A stretch of 64,000 nucleotides of DNA from the NCBI GenBank assembly GCA_030562195.1, contig CM060202.1, forward strand, positions 19,206,317-19,270,316, in the 5' to 3' direction. The DNA is from Nipponacmea schrenckii. Taxonomy: Eukaryota; Mollusca; Gastropoda; Lottiidae. Position 1 is the stretch's first letter, and every line of letters starts with the position of its first letter. The translations under genes and the position numbers were made by a program. The notes beneath the pieces were generated by a model. It had not been told where the DNA came from. It searched no databases and saw only the letters and a list, made by a program, of their open reading frames with translations. This document shows positions 12,501-25,694 of this stretch, piece by piece.

Positions 12501-15500
12501 ATTTCTATATTAATTCTGTTGTTATATTACAGTATGATGAGGTTGTATCAGTTTGTATGACAACAACACTAGGAGGTTTCTATATTAATTCTGTTGTTAT
12601 ATTACAGTATGATGAGGTTGTACCAGTTTGTATGACAACAACACTAGGTGGTTTCTATATTAATTCTGTTGTTATATTACAGTATGATGAGGTTGTACCA
12701 GTTTGTATGACAACAACACTAGGTGGTTTCTATATTAATTCTGTTGTTATATTACAGTATGATGAGGTTGTACCAGTTTGTATGACAACAACAATAGGAG
12801 GTTTCTATATTAATTCTGTTGTTATATTACAGTATGATGAGGTTGTACCAGTTTGTATGACAACAACACTAGGAGGTTTCTATATTAATTCTGTTGTTAT
12901 ATTACAGTATGATGAGGTTGTACCAGTTTGTATGACAACAACACTAGGAGGTTTCTATATTAATTCTGTTGTTATATTACAGTATGATGAGGTTGTACCA
13001 GTTTGTATGACAACAACACTAGGAGGTTTCTATATTAATTCTGTTGTTCTTTACAGTATGATGAGATTGTACAGTTTGTATGACAACAACATAGGAGGTT
13101 TCTATTTTAATTCTGTTGTTATATTACAGTATGATGAGTTTACCAGTTTGTATGACAACAACACTAGGAGGTTTCTATATTAATTCTGTTGTTATATTAC
13201 AGTATGATGAGGTTGTACCATTTGTATGACAACAACACTAGGAGGTTTCTATATTAATTCTGTTGTTCTATTACAGTATGATGAGGTTGTACCAGTTTGT
13301 ATGACAACAACACTAGGAGGTTTCTATATTAATTCTGTTGTTATATTACAGTATGATGAGGTTGTACCAGTTTGTATGACAAAAAGCACTAGGAGGTTTC
13401 TATATTAATTCTGTTGTTATATTACAGTATGATGAGGTTGTACCAGTTTGTATGACAACAACACTAGGAGGTTTCTATATTAATTCTGTTGTTATATTAC
13501 AGTATGATGAGGTTGTACCAGTTTGTATGACAACAACACTAGGAGGTTTCTATATTAATTCTGTTGTTCTATTACAGTATGATGAGGTTGTACCACTTTG
13601 TATGACAATAACACTAGGAGGTTTCTATATTAATTCTGTTGTTATATTACAGTATGATGAGGTTGTACCAGTTTGTATGACAATAACACTAGGAGGTTTC
13701 TATATTAATTCTGTTGTTATATTACAGTATGATGAGGTTGTACCAGTTTGTATGACAACAACACTAGGAGGTTTCTATATTAATTCTGTTGTTATATTAC
13801 AGTATGATGAGGTTGTACCAGTTTGTATGACAACAGCACTAGGAGGTTTCTATATTAATTCTGTTGTTATATTACAGTATGATGAGGTTGTACCAGTTTG
13901 TATGACAACAACACTAGGAGGTTTCTATATAAATTCGGGTGCGTTAGATTTTAAATATCAGTCTGAGAATTCTCAAGATGATATTAAAGAAGAAACACCA
14001 GTTAAAAAGAAGAAAAAAGTTCAGGTAAATATGATCTAAATATGAACTGGTTGATGCAAATAATAATATTTTGACAGTAGCACTTGTTATAATTTGCGAG
14101 CAAACTTAATCTATTCTTGATATATTTTAATTTTGATTCCAGCAAATCACGTCAGATACTGAAAGTGAAGGGGGAGAGAAGAAGAAAATTAAGGTATTGT
14201 GTGACGTCTATTAATATGATACTGATAGAAATAAATATAAATTAACTTTAAGTAATGCCCAAGTTTGTAATTTCGGAAAAAAAAGGTGCTTTGGGAACCG
14301 CTTCGTTAGATTTATATAATTCAGATGGATACAAAAAGCTTTGATTTTAAGAAAACTGAGAAAACCTGACTGCCAGTATGTGAAGCTATTAGCAAACTGG
14401 CCTCCATGATGAGGATAATTATATGAAAAATATATATCTTTGGTAGCAGATAAACTCTTGTCAGTATCATTTCATAATTATTTTATAGAAAAGAAAATTA
14501 AAAGATGGAATAGAGGGTGGATTAAAGAAAAAGAAAAGATTACTGAGTTCTGAAGGAAAGAAACTCAATAAAAATAAATTATTGGTAAAAAAATTCAAGT
14601 AAGTTTAGTCAAACATGTATATGGCAGTGCATCTTTCTCTATTCTCATTTGTTATTTATGATATGGTCTCTTACAGAGAAAGTTTGCCTGGCTCTTACTC
14701 TCTACTCTTCTTTGACCCTTACAGGAATTTATCAGAATGGCTATTATCTTTATTATCCGGGAATTAGATGTGCACGTGTCAGATTTCTCTTTGTGAACAA
14801 ATAACTTAATCTAATGTTGATTAGTCTTAAAATGTGTAAGCATAGTTTAAGGGATGAAAATTCTAAAGAGAAACAAGATAGTAATTTTTATTAAGAATTA
14901 TTAAGAATACTGTACCTTGTTAGATAGAGGGGGGAAACTACTATCTCGTAGTTCCGGGAAAGCACGGGCCTAGGAATCAGACCAAATTTTTATTTCCTCG
15001 CACCGATCGGGATTCGAACCCACGGCACCTAGTCGCCTAGCAGACGACAGTCCAACTCGCTAACCACTGAGCCATTCACCACCCTAAAAAGTGGTTTCAG
15101 AACTCAGTTTTAACGAGAAGTACTGTCGCCTACACGATTCAAATGAAGGTTTTTCTTACACCCGCTCGGGGAGACAGCCATATATCCTGGCACTGGCAGA
15201 TTTAGATAGAGGGGGGGAAACTACTATCTCGTAGTTCCGGGAAAGCACGGGCCTAGGAATCAGACCAAATTTTTATTTCCTCGCACCGATCGGGATTAGA
15301 ACCCACGGCACCTAGTCGCCTAGCAGACGACAGTCCAACTCGCTAACCACTGAGCCATTCACCACCCTAAAAAAGTGGTTTCAGAACTCAGTTTTAACGA
15401 GAAGTACTGTCGCCTACACGATTCAAATGAAGGTTTTTCTTACACCCGCTCGGGGAGACAGCCATATATCCTGGCACTGGCAGATTTAGATAGAGGGGGG

Positions 15501-18500
15501 GAAACTACTATCTCGTAGTTCCGGGAAAGCACGGGCCTAGGAATCAGACCAAATTTTTATTTCCTCGCACCGATCGGGATTCGAACCCACGGCACCTAGT
15601 CGCCTAGCAGACGACAGTCCAACTCGCTAACCACTGAGCCATTCACCACCCTAAAAAAGTGGTTTCAGAACTCAGTTTTAACGAGAAGTACTGTCGCCTA
15701 CACGATTCAAATGAAGGTTTTTCTTACACCCGCTCGGGGAGACAGCCATATATCCTGGCACTGGCAGATTTAGATAGAGGGGGGGAAACTACTATCTCGT
15801 AGTTCCGGGAAAGCACGGGCCTAGGAATCAGACCAAATTTTTATTTCCTCGCACCGATCGGGATTCGAACCCACGGCACCTAGTCGCCTAGCAGACGACA
15901 GTCCAACTCGCTAACCACTGAGCCAATCACCACCCTAAAAAGTGGTTTCAGAACTCAGTTTTAACGAGAAGTACTGTCGCCTACACGATTCAAATGAAGG
16001 TTTTTCTTACACCCGCTCGGGGAGACAGCCATATATCCTGGCACTGGCAGATTTAGATAGAGGGGGGGAAACTACTATCTCGTAGTTCCGGGAAAGCACG
16101 GGCCTAGGAATCAGACCAAATTTTTATTTCCTCGCACCGATCGGGATTCGAACCCACGGCACCTAGTCGCCTAGCAGACGACAGTCCAACTCGCTAACCA
16201 CTGAGCCATTCACCACCCTAAAAAGTGGTTTCAGAACTCAGTTTTAACGAGAAGTACTGTCGCCTACACGAATTATTAAGAATACTGTACCTTGTTAGAG
16301 TTACAATTTATTAACAAGTATTATATAATTATAGGAAGAAATCTTCACCAACAGTGGCTGATCTATTAAAAGATCAAAGTGTATCAACATCTCTGGTAGA
16401 GATGAAAACTAATGGAGATAGCAGAATTAGTGATCTGAAAGCAGGGGGAGATAATCCTACTATAGGTTCCACTATAGATTCTCTGTTAGAACAAGCTATG
16501 AAGGAAGATTCTAGCCAGGATGTAGAGGAGAATTCTAAACCATGTAGTGGTAATCCAGAACAAATACCTCCTCTACCTTCTAATATATCAGATAGTCTGG
16601 GTGCTATAATCAATAAACTGAAAGTGGTAAGCATCTTGGTTCACATGATTTGATATTTTTTGATATGTTACATTCGCATGATTGAAATGATTTGAAATGT
16701 TGTTCAATGTTGTTATATTGCTCTTCAATTGATGTATTGAGTACTATCTAACAGTGAGATTGTTTGAGTATTGTCTTGAAACAAAATTTGGTTTTTAGTA
16801 AAACTGAGGAAGTCTTTTTTCTGTTACTAATAAATAATATTTTCCCACATCCCAGAAATTTTTACATTTTTACATTTTTAAAATTTATTCACTTCCTGTT
16901 CAAGTTCTCTCAAAATAATACAAGTCAAAATTTAAAATCTTCCAAAATAATTTAAACTTCTGTCTGTGGTCTAAGGGAGATAATTCAATTTACAATATAT
17001 TTTCAGGCTGCTACGAAATCTAGGGAAGGAAAATGCAAGTTTTTTACTTCTGAAGTCAACAGCATGTTACTGAGGTATGTAAATTTAGTTTGAAATTGTT
17101 GGGTATTCTTTTATCAACAACCATATAAACAGATATCACAAATCTCTTAGATAATGGAGTTATTAAGACAATACATTTTATAAGTTAGCAAAGTGTTGTC
17201 TTCATAACTCCATTTCTTTCAACAGTTTAAACTGAAGATACATACTGTGTGTATTAAGAATGATGCATTACTTAAAGAAGCACAGGATTTATAGATATAC
17301 TATTTCTGACATTTATTAACTCAACGTTTCACATGTTCATACAGGCAAGGGTTATCAATAGAAATGAATAATATACCAAGACTAACAATGTTAGTAATAG
17401 TATATCCATATATCTTCTGCTTCTTTACCTACGCCTATTTCTATATGTCTTATAAACAGGATGTATTTCTTTTTTCAGTATTGATTTGGGAGCCAGACAA
17501 TTATCTTGTGGTCAGAGGTCCAGTGTTTATGGTCATCTTGCAGCTTTTCTACCCTGCAGTAAAGATACATTATTGAAACGAGTGAAGAAATTAAGGATGA
17601 ATGAAGTAGATGATCTGTTGAGAGAACCAATGAATAAATTAAGAGATGCTGTCAATAAGATTATGCCTGATTTACTGGAGAAATATGAAGCCGAGTGCAA
17701 AATTGCTGCTTTGGCCAGGTAGGTCTTTATTTATACGAGGGTCACAATTATGTCCAATACACAAGGACATGCGGGCAATACAATGAATGATTGTTTAAAG
17801 ATACAATAGTGTATGTGTATTCAAGGAACTGGTCTATGTTCCTGCAATAAAGTAATTGAATAAAGCCATTGATATTCAAAAGTATATGCATAATTTGCTG
17901 GATGAGAGAGTACCACTGTGACTTCAAATTGTTAGGATTTTTTTTTATATTGATTATTGCAATCATTATTCTACATCATTATTGTATATCAGACTAATTG
18001 TCTGGATCCTTAAGAAACTAAAAATATTGGCAAGCATCAATAAAGGACATATATTTATCTTATTTATAGTTAACTTGGCCTGAAGAAGACAAGAGAACTC
18101 TTGTCGAATCCTTGCCTTATATGTTATTAAAGTAATCGTTATATCCATACAAGTTTGTTATTAATATTATAGTTTTATATTAATCTATGTTTCCTGATAT
18201 TTACCAAAGATTTTGTCAACAAATACATGAGAAGTTCATTAACTTTGTTAATTCAATGTTTATCTACCTGATACTTATATAGTAAGTGTTCTCTGTGTTT
18301 TATAGACAAGAAGAGGTAGATAATAGTAGTAATAATAATAAAGTAGAAAAAGAAGATGGCTCTACTGAAAGTGACGATGAAGAAAAAAGTACAACTGAAA
18401 ACAGTACTGATAAAACTAAGAAGCGTATTATGGGTCCACGCAGGAAGTTTGAATGGAACTCTGAAGTTAGGTAGGTATTTAATATATATCTTACTGAGTG

Positions 18501-21500
18501 GTGATATTTATAATAGTTTAAAATGATATTGTGATTTTCGGTAAATTGAAGAGGTAATTCTGAGGAATTGACTATTCCTGTTAAAATTGCTTAAAGAGAC
18601 TGTAACTCTGTAGATTACACAACATAACATTCTTGGTAAACTCATAGGTTGGATTCTTGAAACAAATGGAATCTACATATGAAGTTTCTTTCCTCATTAG
18701 ACCAAGTTGTAAATGGGTACTGATAATGCAGAAAGATTCAGTATGGACAGGGATGTAAGAATCTGTGTGAAACTAAGCTGTTTCTTTCTTAAGACATTAA
18801 GACAAGTTAACTACATTTAACACTATGTATCTGAAATAAATGTGTTCTATTTGTTGACAGGAATTGTTTGTTAGTAGTAGTCAAATCCAAAATGCAGTGT
18901 TTCGATATTTTAAAATCAAGACCAACACCAGAAGAACATCTCAAGGCTTTTCTTGAATCAGAAGTGAGACCAATCTGGCCGACAGGCTGGATGCAAACCA
19001 GGTAACTGTAACTTTTAGAATTTATACTCAACCTTTTAACGATTGGATATTATTCAACTTGTCCCATCATCCACCAAGGTTCTTTCAGACTAGCTATGGT
19101 TCTCTATACAACAAGTTTTGAAAGGGCCTTCAGTTGTTTATAAAATTGATATACAAGAAGAATACATATCTCTCATTGTACACTGCCGGGCTATGTAAAT
19201 ATTGAGCAATGAATATAACAAATTTGTCAGAAGCAAATAAATGTAGGCCTACTTTTAAAGAAGGTTGTTAATTCCAACTTACCTCCCTTTATATGGTTGA
19301 TAATATATTTATTAGATGTAAAATTATCCTGATATTTACTATACTTGTCTTGTAGAACTCTGTATAAAGAAAGTAAAAGTGCTCATTCACCATGGACTAA
19401 TGTGTAAGTTGTAATTTATTAATCACATGACTTTATTATCTCTATCTAGAAGCTAGTGTTATCTTTCAGTGTCTTTGTAAGTTGAGGAGAACACTAGAGT
19501 GTTTTTGTGTTCAAAAGCAAATTAAATGAAGATGCTAAATATTTTAGGCTACGGCTGAAGTAGAACCATTCATCTTGTTAAAATTTAAAAACTAACTTTG
19601 TTAACCCAAACCTTGTTATCATCTATCTCTATATTTGACCTTGGCCAGTGCCTACATAAGGGTTTTTAGGACTTCTTCATTCTTATTACCACTCTGTCTA
19701 TTTTCAGACAACAAAAAGTAAAGAAAGCTGTGATAACCTCAAAGAGTTTTAATTCTCCAAGCTCGACCAGTGCTCCTGTGAATAAAACTCAGTTAGATAA
19801 TGGAGTTAGTTCCAATAATTCAAATGTGGTAGAACTATCTGGTGACTCTAACAGGAACAATGTGCCCACCACTTTGGATTATGCTGAAAAAGTTTCTCCA
19901 ACCAGTAAACTCTCACCGAACATCAGCCCCAATTCTGTGCCCCAGGGTATTAGTGCTAAACCATCTTTAAAACAAAGTGGGTATTTGGATATCACTAAGA
20001 TGAAGGATACATCTAAACATCATTTAGTGTCGGAGATATTACAAAAACCATTGTCTGTTGTCACTGGCAACCAATCTCAGTCTTCGTCCATGATGTCATC
20101 ACCTAAAAGTCCACATTTGACCAATCCAAATCCTAAAGACAGTACTTTTTTCTTGGAATTCCAGAAACATTTGTCAAAACAATTATCTCCAACATCCCAA
20201 GAGAGACAAGGTGCTGGTAGTCAACCAGTTACTTCCACAACAATGCCTCATTCAGGAGGACCACACAAAACTCAGTTTAAAAGTCCAACCAATAAATACG
20301 TGGATACCTCAACTAAACCCACATCATTGACGACCTCAGAAATTCTTCAGAAACAGTACCAGAGTCAGATGAATAAAGCTCACCAACAGGCTAGGCAAAC
20401 TGCAGCCTCACACCAAAATAAACGTTCTGAACAAGAACTCATGGCAGAGTTACAGTTTCAGAAGGCGTTCATAGCCAGTGTTCAGAGTAGTAAATCTAGT
20501 CCACAGTCAGTGAAACAGTTTTCTCCTCAACCGTCTTCTGGACAGAGTCAGAAAGTATCACCAACAGGTCGTGATCAGATACTAGCACAGATACAAGCTG
20601 AGTTGGTCAGAAACGACTCCAAACTTAAATATAAAGAAAAAACTTCCCAGAATATCATTGAAGATGCAGTAATGCAGCAAATGTTTAAACAGCCACTTCC
20701 TGCAGCTAATACACCAAGCCAACAGAAACCTCTACTTCAACAAGCGCTCAGAGGCTCACCGGTCTCCTCCACTGGTTCTAGTCCTGCCATTAGCTCACAC
20801 AGGCAGTCGCCAACCCTAGCTCACCATTCACCCGGTTCTCGTCCTATGACCTCACTCTTGTCCTCTCCTACCTCGCGAGGTATTGTTGATCTCACTGTGG
20901 ACAGTCCACCGAAACACAGGACCTCACCAACACAGATAGTGGTGAAAAAAACCTCGCCAACCAATCTACAGAGTGTATCATCTAATCTACATCAAAGTGG
21001 ATCTTCTAATCTGCATCAGATTGTATCATCAACTCACCAAGTACAACGACCTGGATACATCGTGACCTCATCAGCCTCGGTTTCTAAATCTTCTGATAAT
21101 ATAGATAGATCTAAGGTGTTTTTACAACCACATTCAGGTGCACAATCGCAAGGTCGAATGACTTCTCTTATCAAACCCAGTGCTAATAACATGAAGGCTC
21201 AGTGGAATGCTGCATTCGGTGTCCAGGGAGGTAACATGTCTGCCTTCAGTCCTCCTGTAAATAAGACTGTATCTACTAGTGCTATCAAAATATCCACTGA
21301 CCAAACTAAGACTTACTATCAAACATCAGCCTCTCCTGTCAGTGTTTCTTATAAAGAAGTTTATGGTAGGTTTAGTTTTAAATTCAGGTTACTATGAGAA
21401 TTGCTATATTATATTCACACCCACTATATCTATATTCATACCAACTATATCTATATTCATACCAACTATATCTTTATTCATACCTACTATATCTTTATTC

Positions 21501-24500
21501 ATACCTACTATATCTATATTCATACCCACTTTATCTATATTCATACCCACTTATCTATATTAACCCCACTATATCTATATTCATCCCACTTATCTATATT
21601 CTCCACTATATCTATATTCAACCCACTTTTCTATATTCTCCACTTTTTTCATACCAACTATATCTATATTCTCCAAACTAATCTATATTCTCCAAACTAT
21701 ATCTATATTCTCCCACTTATCATATTCATCCCCACTTTATCTATATTCATACCCACTATATTATATTTTCTTTTACCCACTTATCTTATTCATACCAACT
21801 AATCTATATTCATACCAACTATATCTATATTCATCCCCAACTTTTTTACCCCCTTATATTTCATCCCCACTTTTTTATTTATACCCCTATATCTATATTA
21901 TACCCACTTATCTATATTTCATACCCCTATATCTATATTAAACCCCACTATTCTTATTCATACCCACTTTATATTATACCTATATCATATTATACCCACT
22001 TACATATTCATACCAACTATATCTATATTCATACCACTATATCTATATTCATACCACTTATCTTATTCATACCTACTATATCATATTATACCCACTTTAT
22101 CTATATCATACCACTATATTATACCCACTATATCTATATCAGACCATTCTATATCTATATTCACACCCACTATATATATACTATATTCATACCAACTATA
22201 TCTATATTCATGCTCACTATATCTAATTCATACACTATATCTATATTCATACCCACTTATCTATATTCATACCCACTATATCTATATTCATACCCACTAT
22301 CTATATTCATACCCACTATATCTATATTCATACCCACTATATCTATAATCATACCCACTATATCTATATTCATACCAACTATATCTTATTCATACCCACT
22401 ATATCAAATATTCATACCCACTATATCTATATTCATACCAACTATATCTATATTCATACCCACTATATCTATATTCATACCCACTATATCTATATTCATA
22501 CCCACTATATCTATATTCATACCCACTATATCTATATTCATCCCAAACTATATCAGAATTCACCATATTTATATTCATACCCACTTTATCTTTATTCATA
22601 CCCACTATATCTATATTCATACCCACTATATCTATATTCATACCCACTATATCTAAATTCATACCCACTATATCTTTATTCATACCCACTATCTTTATTC
22701 ATACCCACTATCTTTATTCATACCCACTATCTAAATTCACACCCACTATCTATATTCATACCCACTATATCTATAGTCATACCCACTATATCTATAATTT
22801 CATACCCACTATATCTATATTCATACCCACTATATCTATATTCATACCAACTATATCTAAATTCATACCAACTATATCTATATTCATACCAACTTTATCT
22901 ATATTCATACATATTATATCTATATTCATGCCCACTTTATCTAAATTCATACCCACTATATCTTTATTCATACCCACTATCTTTATTCATACCCACTTTT
23001 CTAAATTCATACCCACTTTTCTATATTCATACCAACTATATCTATATTCATACCCACTATATCTAAAATTTCATACCCACTATATCTATATTCATACCAA
23101 CTATATCTATATTCATACCAACTATATCAAATATTCATACCTACTATATCTATATTCATACCAACTATATCTAAATTCATACCAACTATATCTATATTCA
23201 TACCCATTTATATCTATATTCATACCCACTATATCTATATTCATACCAACTATATCTATATTCATACCCACTATATCTATATTCATACCCACTATATCTA
23301 TATTCATACCAACTATATCTATATTCATACCAACTATATCTATATTCATACCAACTATATCTATATTCATACCAACTATATCTATATTCATACCAACTAT
23401 ATCTATATTCATACCAACTATATCTATATTCATACCAACTATATCTATATTCATACCCACTATATCTATATTCATACCAACTATATCTAAATTCATACCA
23501 ACTATATATTCATACAGTGTATGTCATGCCCACATATAGGTGTTATGTCATTCAAAAGGACAAGATATAATATCAGATGATAATAAACTAGTCAAAGCCT
23601 TATATCTTTGTTGTCTTAAAATAGGACACATTCTTATAAAGAGGATAAAAGCTAGTTTATTTTTGCAGGTTTACAATCATCACCAATAGCAGCACATCAA
23701 GGCAGCAACAGCAACAGCAGCAAGTTGTCATCAGGTTATATTCATACAACACCTCAATCACCATATACTAACCCACATAATCATAGTAAGTATACTGTTG
23801 TAGAGATAGAACTTGGTAATAGGGCCATAAAGCAGTAGAAAATGCTACATTAGAATGCTTAGCTTTACAGGATTGACAAGTCGGAGGATTCCTAAAGCAC
23901 ACAGAATTTTGCCAATGTAACAGGTTGTATAAATGTCTGCTAAAAAAACAGCTTATAGAACCAATTTCTAACTAATTTAAATAATTTCTAAATTTAAATA
24001 ATATATATTTTAAACATAACACCTTTTGGCACTATCTTCTACTTTTAATTTCCATTGGAGTAACAACTCTTCAAAGAAACTAAGATGTATTGTTTGGTTT
24101 CTCTCTGCTTACTGCTTACCTAACCTGCTTTGAATAATTCTGCTTTGTAGACTTGCTTTATCAACAACAGCATGCTTTATCTCCTTCACAACTACAGTAT
24201 AATGTAGCTGCTACTGCTGCTGCACATTTAAAGTACCAAGGTAGGTCATTATACACGGTAGCTGATACAAATCTGTTCCATTATAATAGACTTGAACATC
24301 TGACTCTTGATTAAACATGCCATAGAATATTTTAAAAAATGTCCATGAAGTTGCTTTTAATCAAGTATTAATTTCATCAAAACAAGAAATTGCTTAGAAA
24401 ATATTTCATTGTTATTATTTAATATATCATTCAACTGCATGATTTTTTACTTGTAATTGATCAAAATGATTCATAACTCTATGGCTTGTTTAATCAAACT

Positions 24501-24786
24501 TTAGATGTCAACATCTCAGATATGCTTTAACGCTAGTCGCCAATTTCTAGACCACCTGTTGTTGCTTACACTAGTTACATCTAGATATTTATCTGAATTG
24601 TTTAAAATTGTATAATTATCACTGAACCCCCTTGCCACTAAACTCTTCCACCATTGTCTTTGATTATTGCCTCAGTATATTCTTGTCAAATAACTTTTTA
24701 TTTTTAATTATTGCCTTCTCAGTATTTGAATTACATATTTTTTTTTCACATTTTCAGAAAACTCCCAACAGCATCAAGGGCAATAG
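9581..24786 (+). CDS. UBN1: Ubinuclein, subunit of the HIRA histone H3.3 chaperone complex
   Basis: Ubinuclein binds HIRA and H3.3-H4 for replication-independent nucleosome assembly in the nucleus. Sixteen exons join in frame (3531 bases, 1176 residues): 9581-9745, 11386-11478, 11884-12000, 13878-14024, 14143-14193, 14489-14598, 16335-16626, 17007-17074, 17479-17718, 18306-18470, 18861-19001, 19356-19403, 19708-21365, 23669-23785, 24151-24240, 24758-24786 (stop TAG). The N-terminus (MAEPKRIQLTSIAPVEK, later CPEFSY) matches the ubinuclein start. The Hpc2-related domain is at about residues 98-145 (DLVDLGEGYDEDDPFIDNAEA, then YDEVVP and GGFYINSG), followed by Lys-rich tracts. The middle ubinuclein domain runs from about 326 to 545, with FLPCSKDTLLKRVKKL, RIMGPRRKFEWN and WPTGWMQTR. 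Exon 13 encodes a long Ser/Pro/Gln-rich tail, and exons 14-16 are Gln/Ala-rich. Arrays lie in the introns before exons 4, 7 and 14. The first is made of exon 4 itself, so the true exon-4 start could be any of several acceptors. I chose the last because it gives the conserved protein without insertion. Confidence 0.93.
9746..11385 (+). other. Ubinuclein intron 1
   Basis: The intron is 1640 bases, with donor GTAAGA and acceptor TTAG. Open frames on both strands (around 9894-10187 and 10855-11145) show no recognisable protein. No repeats are evident beyond A/T runs. Confidence 0.6.
12411..13930 (+). repeat. 75-bp array made of the intron 3/exon 4 acceptor boundary of ubinuclein, about 20 copies
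   Basis: Each unit has 27 intron-like bases ending 'ttatattacag' and the first 48 bases of exon 4 (YDEVVPVCMTTTLGGF). Post-acceptor positions: 12458, 12533, 12608, 12683, 12758, 12833, 12908, 12983, 13057, 13130, 13203, 13277, 13352, 13428, 13503, 13578, 13653, 13728, 13803, 13878. Spacing is exactly 75 for the first eight and the last seven copies, and 73-76 in the middle. The exon continues after the last copy as 'TATATAAATTCGGGT', whereas units continue 'tatattaattctgtt'. That similarity could be the microhomology that started the duplication. The unit is 25 codons with no stop, so long open frames arise. Confidence 0.96.
14895..16299 (-). mobile_element. Tandem array of a 283-bp tRNA-like SINE, about 4.8 copies, flanked by 30-bp direct repeats
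   Basis: Copies start near 14921, 15203, 15487, 15771 and 16054, and the last is truncated in 'cctacacga'. On the minus strand each copy carries a pol III A box (TGGCTCAGTGG; 15064-15074 in copy 1) and B box (GGTTCGAATCCC; 15009-15020), about 45 bases apart. The acceptor stem does not pair, so this is a tRNA-derived SINE head rather than a tRNA gene. The block is flanked by an identical 30-base sequence at 14895-14924 and 16270-16299. It lies in the ubinuclein intron between exons 6 and 7, antisense to the gene. Copies are almost identical, which suggests recent amplification. Confidence 0.88.
21394..23515. repeat. 21-bp minisatellite, about 100 copies
   Basis: The unit is 'ttcataccMactatatctat' plus one base, in the ubinuclein intron between exons 13 and 14. 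It begins within 30 bases of the exon-13 donor. The part at 21560-22200 is degenerate with many deletions, while the part at 22200-23500 is regular, with blocks alternating 'ccc' and 'cca'. As 21 is a multiple of 3, long open frames occur on both strands; they are artefacts. Confidence 0.95.
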
Positions 24787-25690
24787 TTAAACAACACCTA
24801 TATGTATAGCAATGATATCTGTATGTTATGTTACCACTACATGTATATTGTACTTAGATCTATTTCGTTACACATTCCTTCTTAATTTGGTGCATGACAT
24901 AATGAGTCTGATATAATTAGACTAACGAATGTTGACATGCATGACCTAATTCAAACCACAAATGGAGATGCATTTGTCTTTCATAAAGCGCTAAAATGTT
25001 TCATTTTTACTTTAACCAAGTTAATCAAGCACAAAATCAACTGTGTTTTTTAGAAAATTCTGTTCATATTTTATGAGATAAAAGTCTATCAATATATATA
25101 GGGTTTATTATAACATGAATTTTGATATCCAATTTATCAAAGAATGTCATTAGAAATTTCACTGTTGTCTTAGTAAAGGTTATACCATAGTTGACATTTC
25201 ATTTTTCCATTATATTTTTATGATATAAGAACAAAAGAGGAAATTTATACATCAACATAAAAAAAGTCTCCCTTTGGTTAAAAATTTTATAATTTGTTGT
25301 TAGAAAAATAAGTCAGAAAAAATAGCAGGAAAATTAAGGTACCTTCAAGGTGAAAGTAATAAAAAATTAGTCTCCATTTTGGTTAAAATATTTATAATTT
25401 GTTTGTAGTAAAATCCACAACTTAAAGAAATCTAAAAGTTATGAAAAATAGCATGTGCCTCTTGAAATTAAAGTTGAGGTCAATGTTATAAGGAGTTATA
25501 ATAATATTGTATATTTCATTGTGTTATAATCTTGCCTACAGTAGGCTATTCTAACTGTGTTTTTGTATACAAGCCGAAGGTTGTGAGATATATAATAGTA
25601 TTTCAAGTTATTTACTGTATTTTAGTCAAAGAGCATGTTAATTTGACATGGATGTAACATAATATATATATATTGATGAATTTAATACTC
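24787..25690 (+). other. Ubinuclein 3' UTR and downstream spacer
   Basis: AT-rich, with no open frame of note. AATAAA at 25358-25363 is one candidate polyadenylation signal. The true 3' end cannot be fixed from sequence. Confidence 0.35.
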
Positions 25691-25694
25691 ATTT

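Noticed and set aside
12401..14039. A separate repeat protein encoded by the 75-bp array
   Set aside because: The frame is broken between copies 8 and 14, each unit contains an intron-like segment with an acceptor, and the last unit continues into ubinuclein exon 4. It is treated as amplified exon boundary instead.
14990..16220. A cluster of tRNA genes on the minus strand
   Set aside because: A and B boxes are present, but the acceptor stem does not pair and the anticodon arm is irregular. The tRNA-like part is embedded in a longer 283-bp unit, as in a SINE.
21279..23539. Open frames rich in 'IFIPTIS' or 'YIHTHYI' on both strands
   Set aside because: Artefacts of a 21-bp period with no stop codon in several frames, lying inside a ubinuclein intron.
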